From CAVPRW01 sp046727435 [NCBI: bacterium] (GTDB lineage: Bacteria > Tectomicrobia > Entotheonellia > J063), in NCBI GenBank assembly GCA_046727435.1, contig JBKPCR010000056.1:1-11419 (forward strand): a stretch of 11,419 nucleotides of DNA. The letters are read 5' to 3'. The notes beneath the pieces are model-generated. The model did not search any database and was not told where the DNA came from. It worked only from the letters and a program-made list of their open reading frames with translations. Below, in pieces: positions 6,178 through 11,419 of this stretch. The position numbers and the translations under genes were made by a program. Positions within the stretch are counted from its first letter, which is position 1. Every line of letters begins with the position of its first letter.

Positions 6178-6229
6178 CTGGCGGCGGCGTTGGTGGTAAG
6201 CATCAGCGCCACCAGCTGGAGGTGATGAA

Positions 6230-6646
6230 ATGGACTGGAATAGCATCGTCTCTGGTCTGATTTCTGGGCTTATGACCGGGACGTTGACCTGCTGGGTATT
6301 CTACTGGCTAGCAGGCAAGGATCTGAAGCGAGAGGCCAGCGACCTCCGCAAGCTCAATATCCTGACAATCAGGGCGCTGGAGCAGGTGGGGCTCGCGGAG
6401 GTACACATGGACGCCCAGGGCAATCCCGTGGGGCTGAAGTACAACCTTGACCCTGCGGAGACGCTGACGCTTACGGGGTCGGTGACGAACATTAAGAACG
6501 CCGACCTTGACGCCGCGGGGACACTTAAGCTCAGCGGGTCGGTGACGAACGTTAAGAACCCTGACAAGCCGCCAGACGAGGGTAGCTCGTCCCCCATCCC
6601 TCCCCGAGACCAGGGCGCAGGGACACCCTCTCCCCCCGCTCCCTGA
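6230..6646 (+). CDS. Single-pass membrane protein with two 20-residue repeats (138 aa)
   Basis: GGAGGTGA lies 5 nt before ATG 6230. Residues 7-28 (VSGLISGLMTGTLTCWVFYW) form a transmembrane helix, followed by basic residues, so the rest is probably cytoplasmic. Residues 73-92 and 93-112 are two copies of a repeat (LDPAETLTLTGSVTNIKNAD and LDAAGTLKLSGSVTNVKNPD), beta-strand-like and also near-identical at DNA level (6446-6505 and 6506-6565). A Pro/Ser-rich tail ends the protein. No family is recognised; the layout (anchor, short helix, repeats) resembles the coiled-coil gene at 9279 only in general design. Confidence 0.65.
   Translation: MDWNSIVSGLISGLMTGTLTCWVFYWLAGKDLKREASDLRKLNILTIRALEQVGLAEVHMDAQGNPVGLKYNLDPAETLTLTGSVTNIKNADLDAAGTLKLSGSVTNVKNPDKPPDEGSSSPIPPRDQGAGTPSPPAP
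6446..6565 (+). repeat. Two tandem 60-bp repeats within the membrane-protein gene
   Basis: The 60-bp units at 6446-6505 and 6506-6565 share GGGTCGGTGACGAAC exactly at the same offset (6476 and 6536) and differ at scattered, mostly conservative positions. They keep the reading frame (20 codons each), so copy number could vary by slippage without breaking the protein. Confidence 0.75.
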
Positions 6647-6695
6647 CGTTAACGGAAGATTAGGTCCACATCTCGTGCAGGGCTATTGGGAGGGT

Positions 6696-6717
6696 TATGT
6701 GGAAACATTTCCACATA
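6696..6717. promoter_or_regulatory. 22-bp perfect palindromic operator candidate upstream of the 6754 gene
   Basis: The arms TATGTGGAAA (6696-6705) and TTTCCACATA (6708-6717) are perfect inverse complements with a 2-nt centre. The palindrome ends 4 bp before AATAAT (6721-6726), a 5/6 match to a -10 box, so a dimeric repressor bound here would cover the -35/spacer region. The -35 at 17 nt (TGTGGA) is poor, which is usual for regulated promoters. No T-run follows, so it is unlikely to be a terminator of the gene before. Confidence 0.6.
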
Positions 6718-6753
6718 CTCAATAATTCGGCTGCAGGTTAGAGGAGTACAGCA

Positions 6754-7521
6754 ATGACCCTTTCCGAAGAGGTCAGAAGACGTCGCCACAGCGAGATGGC
6801 GGAGTGCTTTGCCGTCGTTGAGACCTGTCTGGCGTGCTACTACGGCGGGGCAAAGCACATGTACCGCCCGCTTGCTGGCCAACTGCGGATCCTCTTCTGC
6901 GACAAACGCCCGCTGCTTGGCAGGGTCTTCCCAGACCTGAAGATTCCCGCTGTGCGCAAGATTGAGTGGTCAGTTCCCGATCAGGCGACGCTCTTCGGTG
7001 GTACCAACGCCCTGCTGACGGTTCAGCATCCGCCAGGTCAGGAGTTTCGCCTCGCCCGAATGTCGTTCCTCATTACCGAGTACGAGAATGGACTCCAGTC
7101 GGAGGACCTGGAGTTCGACCAAGACGGCCAGCTGCTGCCGCTTGATGATTGGCTGAACCAACTTGTAACTGTCTACCCCTCAGATCTGTCGCTGCGCGAA
7201 GTTATGAGATCTGTTGCCGACAAGGGCGGTGGCGCACATGTCGACGACACGGCGAATAAGGCCTTGCACGACATGTCCGTTACAGGACCGGCTGGCGTTG
7301 GAGTCCATGTGCTTTTCAGCATTGCGCTGGGTCGCTTCGCTCAGAAGATCGGACTGCACTACATTCAGTTTCGCGAGCGCTTTGGCTATCGAGGAAGGCT
7401 CCAAGACCTCACCTTTGACCCTCAACACCCGACCGTCGAGGCGTGTGCAAAGGTGCTGCCAGAGCTGGAGGAAGGCCCACGAAAGCAGTTTGCTCTGACA
7501 TCGCTGAAGCGGATTCGATGA
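6754..7521 (+). CDS. Hypothetical protein with DKGGGAHVDD motif (255 aa)
   Basis: GAGGAG lies 7 nt before ATG 6754. I cannot assign a function. There is no signal peptide or membrane helix, so it is cytoplasmic. The N-terminus (AECFAVVETCLACYYGGAKH, residues 16-35) is helical and Cys-containing. Residues 149-165 (EVMRSVADKGGGAHVDD) carry an R-x(3)-DK-GG-AH-D motif that I recall from uncharacterised proteins with xRDKxGGAHxD signatures, where conserved Lys, His and Asp suggest an active or binding site. It is less GC-rich than the membrane-protein gene before it and has its own palindromic operator, so it may be a regulated cargo gene. It converges with the HAF-repeat gene. Confidence 0.6.
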   Translation: MTLSEEVRRRRHSEMAECFAVVETCLACYYGGAKHMYRPLAGQLRILFCDKRPLLGRVFPDLKIPAVRKIEWSVPDQATLFGGTNALLTVQHPPGQEFRLARMSFLITEYENGLQSEDLEFDQDGQLLPLDDWLNQLVTVYPSDLSLREVMRSVADKGGGAHVDDTANKALHDMSVTGPAGVGVHVLFSIALGRFAQKIGLHYIQFRERFGYRGRLQDLTFDPQHPTVEACAKVLPELEEGPRKQFALTSLKRIR

Positions 7522-7546
7522 ACGCGATAATAGGCCTGCCGGGCCC

Positions 7547-7648
7547 ATCCATCACCGTCCCCGACACCATGACGTCGACCCGTTTCCCGTTGGGCGGCGA
7601 CAGCGTCGCGGGGCTGGCGGAGACGGTAATCGCGGGCGGGATCGTATC
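7547..7648 (-). pseudogene. Remnant of an Ig-like/PKD-like C-terminal domain of the HAF-repeat protein
   Basis: Directly after the HAF gene stop, a different minus-strand frame reads DTIPPAITVSASPATL, then SPPNGKRVDVMVSGTV. The pattern TxPPxITVSASPATLxPPNGKxVxVTVSGT is, as I recall, a common C-terminal module of secreted proteins, including HAF-repeat ones, in these bacteria. Adding one base near 7648-7653 would fuse it to the HAF protein as ...FLATPE-x-VDTIPPAITV. After about 7547 the similarity stops, close to the 3' end of the convergent 6754 gene, so the rest of the domain has been lost. It is therefore a frameshifted and truncated tail rather than a gene. Confidence 0.7.
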
Positions 7649-8388
7649 TACCTCTCAGGTGTCGCCAGAAAGCCATGGAACCCATCTCTTGTGGGATCAA
7701 AGACCCATCCCACGAGCTGGCCCACCACATTGATCCCCTGGAGATAGGTGTTCGTGGCACCGGGAACGTCGATGGTCGTATATATGGCGCCGTCTTTGAG
7801 AAAACCATGGGGAAAGGGTGGGTCCTCCGTGTAATCATCGAACTGCCCCACAATCTGGCCCACCGCATTAATCCCATAGGCCCAGGTGTTCGTGGCGCCG
7901 GGAACAGCGATAGTGGTGAACGTGGCGCCGTCTGTCAGAAAGCCCTTGATGTGCCCCATGGCATCATCGAAGGCCCCCACGATCTGGCCCACCTTGTTGA
8001 TCCCATAGGCCTGGGTGGTCGGGGCACCGGGGACATCGATGGTCGTGAAGGTGGCGCCGGTTTTCAGAAACCCATGGTACTCCCCTGCAGCATCACGGAA
8101 TTGGCCCACGATCCGGCCCCCCGCGTTGATCCCGAAGGCCTGGGTGTCTGCAGCGTTGGGGACAGCGATGGTCGTGAACGTGACGCCGTCTGTTAAAAAT
8201 CCATCGGACCTTGTGACAGCATCGAACGTCCCCACGATCTGGCCTGCTGTATTGATCCCATAGGGAATGGTGCTTCTGGCGCCGGGGACATCGATCGTGG
8301 TGAAGGTATACGAGGCGTCTTGGGCCGAGACAAGGGTACTGAGCAGGACACACAGGGATAGCACAGCCGGCAGTAGCGAGCGGCGCAT
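7648..8388 (-). CDS. Secreted HAF-repeat protein (246 aa)
   Basis: The N-terminus MRRSLLPAVLSLCVLLSTLVSA is a standard signal peptide with likely cleavage after VSA (residue 22), so the product is exported. The mature part is five HAF-type repeats of about 40 residues, each with a TFTTIDVPGA-like strand, then YGIN..GQIVG and a (H)GFL segment; the last ends GFHGFLATPER. The role of these beta-propeller-like repeats is not known. I chose ATG 8388 (AGAGG 7 nt upstream) because the signal peptide starts there; upstream in-frame sequence is not coding-like. On the minus strand TATACT at 8475-8470 is a -10 candidate without a convincing -35. The C-terminal domain appears lost by a frameshift. Confidence 0.85.
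   Translation of the reverse strand: MRRSLLPAVLSLCVLLSTLVSAQDASYTFTTIDVPGARSTIPYGINTAGQIVGTFDAVTRSDGFLTDGVTFTTIAVPNAADTQAFGINAGGRIVGQFRDAAGEYHGFLKTGATFTTIDVPGAPTTQAYGINKVGQIVGAFDDAMGHIKGFLTDGATFTTIAVPGATNTWAYGINAVGQIVGQFDDYTEDPPFPHGFLKDGAIYTTIDVPGATNTYLQGINVVGQLVGWVFDPTRDGFHGFLATPER
7660..8330 (-). repeat. Five diverged tandem repeats (~120 bp each) encoding HAF motifs
   Basis: Motifs such as GGGGACATCGATGGTCGTGAA-like strings (plus-strand view), followed by conserved cattgatcccatagg-like segments, recur about every 115-130 bp across the coding region. They correspond to the five TFTTI..VPGA / YGIN..GQIVG protein repeats. The repeats are diverged, so they look old and under protein-level constraint. 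Confidence 0.7.
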
Positions 8389-8522
8389 GGGAGGACCTCT
8401 TTCTATTCGTAGGGGTCGGGTCAGTAGACACAGGAGACATGGGGTGAGGCTATCCGACTGGGCGGAGAAAGTATAGAAAAATCGATATTTATGGCGGGTA
8501 GAGGGGTCTTGGAGGCGCTGGT

Positions 8523-8789
8523 CTACTGAGATGCCGCGCACAGGACACGCAGTCCAGGCCCACCCCCGGGCGCCGCGGCGAAATGCCCCTCGACCCACGC
8601 CAGCACGTCGTCGATGACGGCCAGGTCGCGCCGCTCCCTGCCGGCGGTCATGAAATCGAGCTGGGCCGCTTGGGTCCCGCCACAGATGGCGGCATGGACG
8701 ATCACCTGCAACACCGCCTCCCGGTTGGCGCCGGGTGGCAGCTGCGCCACCACCTGCTGACGTAAGATCCGATACCGTGTCTCGGGCAT
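8523..8789 (-). CDS. Hypothetical protein (88 aa)
   Basis: ATG 8789 has GGAGG 8 nt upstream, which makes it better than the in-frame start at 8885. The product (MPETRYRILRQQVVAQLPPG onward) is an all-helical small soluble protein with a Gly/Ala-rich C-terminal end and one internal Cys (AAICGG). No motif allows a function. It lies 134 nt upstream of the HAF gene in the same direction and divergent to the excisionase-like gene, with which it shares a roughly 290-bp control region. A TATACT at 8881-8876 could be its -10. Confidence 0.5.
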   Translation of the reverse strand: MPETRYRILRQQVVAQLPPGANREAVLQVIVHAAICGGTQAAQLDFMTAGRERRDLAVIDDVLAWVEGHFAAAPGGGPGLRVLCAASQ

Positions 8790-8960
8790 GGCCTGGTCCT
8801 CCAGATCGTCATCACGGCCCCTGGTCGCCGCGAGGCGCGACGATCGCCACGGGGCCGACGTGGGTATCCCCCCCGAGTATATCAAAATTGATCAGGGTGA
8901 CGCGCCTGGTATCCGGAATCCCATAACGGCAGAATTGTCAACTCGCCTTCGTCGCCTTTC

Positions 8961-8974
8961 GATCACTGGTGATC
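8961..8974. promoter_or_regulatory. Palindrome in the divergent control region
   Basis: GATCAC-TG-GTGATC is a perfect 6+6 palindrome, and GTGATCAC at 8969-8976 is a second, overlapping palindrome. A weaker one, ATCAA-AA-TTGAT, lies at 8881-8892. All sit between the divergent 88-aa and excisionase-like genes, about 30 bp upstream of the -35 of the latter. A site for a regulator of either gene is plausible. Confidence 0.4.
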
Positions 8975-9004
8975 ACGGCTCGCAGCCGCGCCAAACGATG
9001 CTTC

Positions 9005-9033
9005 TTGACGGCTCTATAAGGATCAGATAGAAT
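9005..9033 (+). promoter_or_regulatory. Sigma-70-type promoter for the excisionase-like cassette
   Basis: TTGACG (9005-9010, 5/6 match to the -35 consensus), a 17-nt spacer, and TAGAAT (9028-9033, 5/6 match to the -10 consensus). Transcription would start near 9040, leaving a leader of about 40 nt before ATG 9080. This is the best-scoring promoter I see in the window. Confidence 0.65.
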
Positions 9034-9079
9034 CATCGACACGGCAGCAGACGTGAACCATCAGCAGAGGAGTTTCGCC

Positions 9080-9286
9080 ATGCCTACCTTACTGACCCTG
9101 CCCGAAGTCCAGGCGCACTTACGCGTCAGTCGTGCCACGGTGCGGCGCCTGATCATCCGCGGGCAGCTCCCGATCGTCAAGGTCGGGCGGCGCACCCTCG
9201 TCACCCGCCAGGCGTTGGACGCCTTTGTGCGGCACCAGCAGGTGCGGCGTGAACCCGACGCCCGCACGGAGGACGGCCATGCCTGA
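9080..9286 (+). CDS. Excisionase-like helix-turn-helix protein (68 aa)
   Basis: MPTLLTLPEVQAHLRVSRAT followed by VRRLIIRGQLPIVKVGRR and LVTRQALDAFV is the classic MerR/HTH_17 excisionase fold: a recognition helix (VSRATVRRLI), a wing with GQLPIVKVGRR, and a C-terminal helix ending at DAFV. Such proteins bend DNA and control direction of site-specific recombination, or act as regulators, in mobile elements. Start ATG 9080 has GAGGAG 7 nt upstream. It is the first gene of an overlapping cassette driven by the promoter at 9005-9033. No integrase is present in this window, so a regulator role is equally possible. Confidence 0.85.
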   Translation: MPTLLTLPEVQAHLRVSRATVRRLIIRGQLPIVKVGRRTLVTRQALDAFVRHQQVRREPDARTEDGHA

Positions 9287-9638
9287 GCTGACCTGGACGA
9301 CCGCGCTGGCTTGGTTCGGGGTGCTCGCCAGCGCCGCCAGCATCGGCGGCCTCATCCTGGGCGCTGTCCTGGGGCTCGTCACCTGGCGGCAGAACCGCGC
9401 CACCACCAAGCTGATCGTCGACGGGCACGCCGCCACGCAGCTCACCCTGAAGGATGTCCACGCCACGACGCAGGAGACCTTGAAGGCGATGCACACCGCC
9501 ACCCAGGACACCCTGCGCACCCTGGGCGAGGGCCAACAGCGCCTGGGCGCCATCCTCGACCGCATGGACCAGCAGGCCGAGCAGCGCTACCGCGACCTGA
9601 AGGACCGCCTCGACGGCGAGGAGGGCCCCCGATGTTGA
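9279..9638 (+). CDS. Membrane-anchored coiled-coil protein with three 11-residue repeats (119 aa)
   Basis: Start ATG 9279 overlaps the previous gene by 8 nt and has GGAGG 6 nt upstream. Residues 9-35 form one transmembrane helix (ALAWFGVLASAASIGGLILG and on), followed by WRQNR, so the rest is likely cytoplasmic. Residues 50-60, 61-71 and 72-82 are three copies of an 11-residue repeat (HAATQLTLKDV, HATTQETLKAM, HTATQDTLRTL), a hendecad pattern that suits a helical coiled coil. The tail is rich in charged heptads (DRMDQQAEQRYRDLKDRLD). No family is recognised; holin-like or scaffold roles are only guesses. Confidence 0.65.
   Translation: MPELTWTTALAWFGVLASAASIGGLILGAVLGLVTWRQNRATTKLIVDGHAATQLTLKDVHATTQETLKAMHTATQDTLRTLGEGQQRLGAILDRMDQQAEQRYRDLKDRLDGEEGPRC
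9426..9524 (+). repeat. Three tandem 33-bp repeats in the coiled-coil gene
   Basis: The 33-bp units starting at 9426, 9459 and 9492 each begin CAC and encode the H-x-A/T-T-Q-x-T-L repeat. They are diverged at DNA level but keep strict 11-codon phasing, so they arose by duplication and have been held in frame. Confidence 0.7.
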
Positions 9639-9937
9639 CCGAACGGGTGCGGACCTGCGAACACTTTCAGTGCGACGATCGCGCCACGGTGCGCTTTCGC
9701 TGGCCGCAGGGCACGGTCTATTACTGTGCGACCCATGCCGCGAGCGCCGAAGCGAATTATCAGCGGTCAGCGGGCGCTCAGCCCATCCGCGAAGAGGGCC
9801 GATGGCCCTCCCTCTGGGCGGAGGAGCCGGCGGAGCCCCCGCCCGACACGCCGCTGCCCGAGTGGTGCGTGGGGATGAACGCCCTCCTCCGGGAGTTGGG
9901 GGAGTCCGATGCTGGAGGCCTTCCTGGTGGAGCCTGA
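9632..9937 (+). CDS. Small Cys/His protein, possible zinc-binding domain (101 aa)
   Basis: It starts MLTERVRTCEHFQCDDRATV at ATG 9632, overlapping the previous stop by 7 nt, with GGAGG 7 nt upstream. C9-x(4)-C14 and C32-x(2)-H35 (in YYCATHA) are spaced like the two knuckles of a small zinc finger. The second half is Pro- and acid-rich with Trp residues and looks disordered. It is the last certain gene of the overlapping cassette that starts at 9080. The role is unknown. Confidence 0.6.
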   Translation: MLTERVRTCEHFQCDDRATVRFRWPQGTVYYCATHAASAEANYQRSAGAQPIREEGRWPSLWAEEPAEPPPDTPLPEWCVGMNALLRELGESDAGGLPGGA

Positions 9938-10051
9938 GCTCACACTAGCAGGGCGTGATCGGGACAAAAGGGCATGAGAGGCATTAGATAACGTCAGCAG
10001 TCAAGGTGTAGCCCCAGGCAGCAGTACAGCACGCGTCATTGGAGCCCAAGC

Positions 10052-10762
10052 GTGGCCGCCAGGCTTTTCGAGATAGCTGCTCAAATCGCGACACCATTAG
10101 GTCTAGCCGGCGTCGTTGTAATCGTGCTCTTTCTGGAATACCGGCAGTTAATCAGGGGCCCTCTCGCGGCCCAGCTATCCAGGAGCCACAGCTTCCATGT
10201 GATCAACCGGATAGTTACTTTCGTCTTTGTTCTCGGCACAGTCGCAATAACTCTCAGCATCGGAGCATTCGTAGTATGGAAGCTTCTGCCGGTACCGCAG
10301 GATGCAGTGTTGCGTATGCAAAAGCACATAGAATCGGTTCAGACTGGGGGAGATGCTTATGCTTATTTCATGCTGTACTACTTTGATATGCAGGGGTCGT
10401 TCGCGCGCGACTTCGTCATCATTCACAAGGGTCAATACCCCTTGTATGACGTTCGGATGAGGATCCGCGACATGGACGCGGGCAGAGACTTACTCGACCG
10501 ACCATGGGGGGAAATCAGCGCTCCCGCGGAATACATACGTGGTGGTGTAAGATGGCCACTTCCATCGTCGGTTTATTACCGAGTGTTCTTCCACGCGCGC
10601 AACGGTCAGTGGCATCAGGATCTGATCTTGAAGAGATCTGACGCGGCCCAATGCTGGCTCGCCGCGACCCAGGTTTTTGACAAGCATGGAAAGGACGTTG
10701 TTTTCGAATATAAAGACCCTGGATTCGTCAAAGAGTTTGGAGCACCAGTGTGGCGTCAGTAA
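10052..10762 (+). CDS. Two-span membrane protein with a soluble C-terminal domain (236 aa)
   Basis: A GTG start with GGAG 7 nt upstream; the protein begins MAARLFEIAAQIATPLGLAG. Transmembrane helices lie at about residues 14-30 and 53-79, joined by an Arg-rich loop (EYRQLIRGPLAAQLSRSH) that should be cytoplasmic, which places both ends outside. Residues 80-236 form a beta-rich domain with many aromatic residues (AYAYFMLYYFDMQG, VYYRVFFHARNGQWHQD). I recall similar N-terminal hairpins (IATPLxLAG) on uncharacterised proteins of many bacteria but know no function. The gene is less GC-rich than the cassette before it and probably a separate insertion. Confidence 0.65.
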   Translation: MAARLFEIAAQIATPLGLAGVVVIVLFLEYRQLIRGPLAAQLSRSHSFHVINRIVTFVFVLGTVAITLSIGAFVVWKLLPVPQDAVLRMQKHIESVQTGGDAYAYFMLYYFDMQGSFARDFVIIHKGQYPLYDVRMRIRDMDAGRDLLDRPWGEISAPAEYIRGGVRWPLPSSVYYRVFFHARNGQWHQDLILKRSDAAQCWLAATQVFDKHGKDVVFEYKDPGFVKEFGAPVWRQ

Positions 10763-10889
10763 ACGGCCTTCTACATGGAGAACATAAAAAATGGACGCGG
10801 CGCCGGTGACGTGTCCGGGGCGCGTGTGACATGGCGGCCCAGCGGCTGAGCGCCACTGGCGGGCAGCTGGGGTACACACGGAGGGGGCG

Positions 10890-11231
10890 ATGGCGCGCAA
10901 GACGTGGTGGGTTGGCCTCCTAGGCACGCTGGCCTTGATCGTGATTGCCTCGGGGTGCGGACCACCGCGCCCCTGGGGCGAGGAATATCCAGGCCCCTGG
11001 CAGGAGGATCCCTCGACGGAGGATTTCAGGGCTATCGTTAAGGCGCTCAGCGTGAATGACGTCCGCGGCTGCGGCGAATTCCACTACCGCCCCAGTGCCC
11101 ACCACAGCGATGAGTATCTCGTCTATTGCACCCGCGATGGCAAGGTCTGGCGGGCCTATCAGGTCTGGCCACGTATCACCCAGGTGACCGGTCCACAGCC
11201 GCCTGCCGTGGGTGTTCCCCCGCCATATTAG
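10890..11231 (+). CDS. Small lipoprotein (113 aa)
   Basis: MARKTWWVGLLGTLALIVIA then SGC is a type II signal peptide: basic N-terminus, hydrophobic core and lipobox IASGC with the lipidated Cys at residue 23. The mature part has two further Cys (VRGCGEFHYR and VYCTRDG) that could form a disulfide, the segment DEYLVYCTRDGKVWRAYQVW of beta character, and a Pro-rich tail. Start ATG 10890 has GGAGGGGGC directly upstream. No family is recognised; it is likely attached to a membrane facing the periplasm. Confidence 0.7.
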   Translation: MARKTWWVGLLGTLALIVIASGCGPPRPWGEEYPGPWQEDPSTEDFRAIVKALSVNDVRGCGEFHYRPSAHHSDEYLVYCTRDGKVWRAYQVWPRITQVTGPQPPAVGVPPPY

Positions 11232-11300
11232 CTCTAAACGCGGGGCTTATGCGGGCGTCCAGCCTGACGTCTAGTTGTGAATCAGGAGGGGACCTCACCG

Positions 11301-11419
11301 ATGGAGAGTTTACGCGGGGATGAGTCGACATGCGTCTGGTGTGGGGAAGCGCTGGAGCCCGAGTGGCAGGGGTGCGTCGTCATCGACGAGGATGAGCGCT
11401 GCTACGCCGAGCACCCTGA
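11301..11419 (+). CDS. N-terminal part of a Cys/His zinc-ribbon-like protein, cut by the window end
   Basis: GGAGGGG lies 9 nt before ATG 11301, and the frame is open to the last base (39 codons plus 2 nt). C11-x(2)-C14 (CVWCGEALEP) and later C34-x(3)-H38 (CYAEHP), with C25 between, resemble a small treble-clef or zinc ribbon. It is acidic, with DEDER. The protein continues beyond the window, so size and role cannot be judged. Confidence 0.45.
   Translation, partial: MESLRGDESTCVWCGEALEPEWQGCVVIDEDERCYAEHP

Noticed and set aside
7675-8196. Plus-strand ORF of 173 codons with repeating sequence
   Set aside because: Its repeats are the reverse complement of the HAF repeats, and the minus frame has a signal peptide and known repeat motifs.
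9909-9977. 22-codon ORF (MLEAFLVEPELTLAGRDRDK...) overlapping the end of the 9632 gene, with GGGGGAG before its ATG
   Set aside because: It is too short and has no recognisable feature. It might be a truncated fourth gene of the cassette, but nothing else supports it.
1-11419. CRISPR arrays, tRNA or rRNA genes, and an integrase
   Set aside because: I looked for regularly spaced short repeats, tRNA T-loop signatures and tyrosine or serine recombinase motifs and found none. The only regular repeats are within protein-coding genes.

Overview
This window reads as an accessory region of a high-GC, uncultured environmental bacterium. The evidence is GC-rich coding sequence, strong GGAGG-type ribosome binding sites, an HAF-repeat exported protein, a lipoprotein, and a tail remnant of the SASPATLxPPNGK type. 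HAF-repeat proteins and this tail are, as far as I recall, common in Rokubacteria, NC10, Tectomicrobia and Acidobacteria-like genomes. The taxon is a guess, not something the sequence proves.

Layout. Positions 1-1502 are a complete IS701-family insertion sequence with perfect 17-bp terminal inverted repeats at its extreme ends. Its transposase is split by a -1 frameshift just before an A8 tract. Base 1 coincides with the IS terminus, as expected if the assembly broke at a multicopy repeat. Positions 1503-2495 hold a few small, poorly supported ORFs and a lower-GC stretch. Positions 2496-4648 are a replication-type block. It has a TOPRIM primase / RepA-like helicase fusion that appears to lack the usual N-terminal zinc-finger part, then small genes joined by ATGA stop-start overlaps (54 aa and 79 aa) and a separate 50-aa gene.

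Positions 4717-5460 encode a lower-GC protein of DUF6602 type with PD-(D/E)xK nuclease-like residues. A gene-free stretch (5461-5922) follows, with a long nested inverted repeat and an adjacent hairpin. Next come a small HTH protein (5923-6177), a single-pass membrane protein with two 20-residue repeats (6230-6646), and an unknown 255-aa protein (6754-7521) preceded by a perfect 10+10 bp palindrome in a likely promoter.

On the minus strand lie an HAF-repeat secreted protein (7648-8388), whose C-terminal domain survives only as an out-of-frame remnant (7547-7648), and an 88-aa hypothetical gene (8523-8789). A divergent control region (8790-9079) with a palindrome and a near-consensus promoter then drives a plus-strand cassette: an excisionase-like HTH protein, a membrane-anchored coiled-coil protein with three 11-residue repeats, and a small Cys/His protein, with overlapping reading frames. 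The window ends with a two-span membrane protein (10052-10762), a small lipoprotein (10890-11231) and the start of a Cys/His zinc-ribbon-like protein that runs off the end.

Taken together, the primase-helicase, the excisionase-like regulator, the overlapping small genes and the alternation of very GC-rich small genes with lower-GC cargo genes suggest a mosaic integrated element. The cargo genes are at 4717, 6754 and 10052. No integrase, capsid, tRNA or CRISPR array is visible. The best candidates for uncharacterised biology are the DUF6602-type nuclease-like gene, the operator-controlled 6754 gene, and the inverted-repeat structure at 5690-5813.
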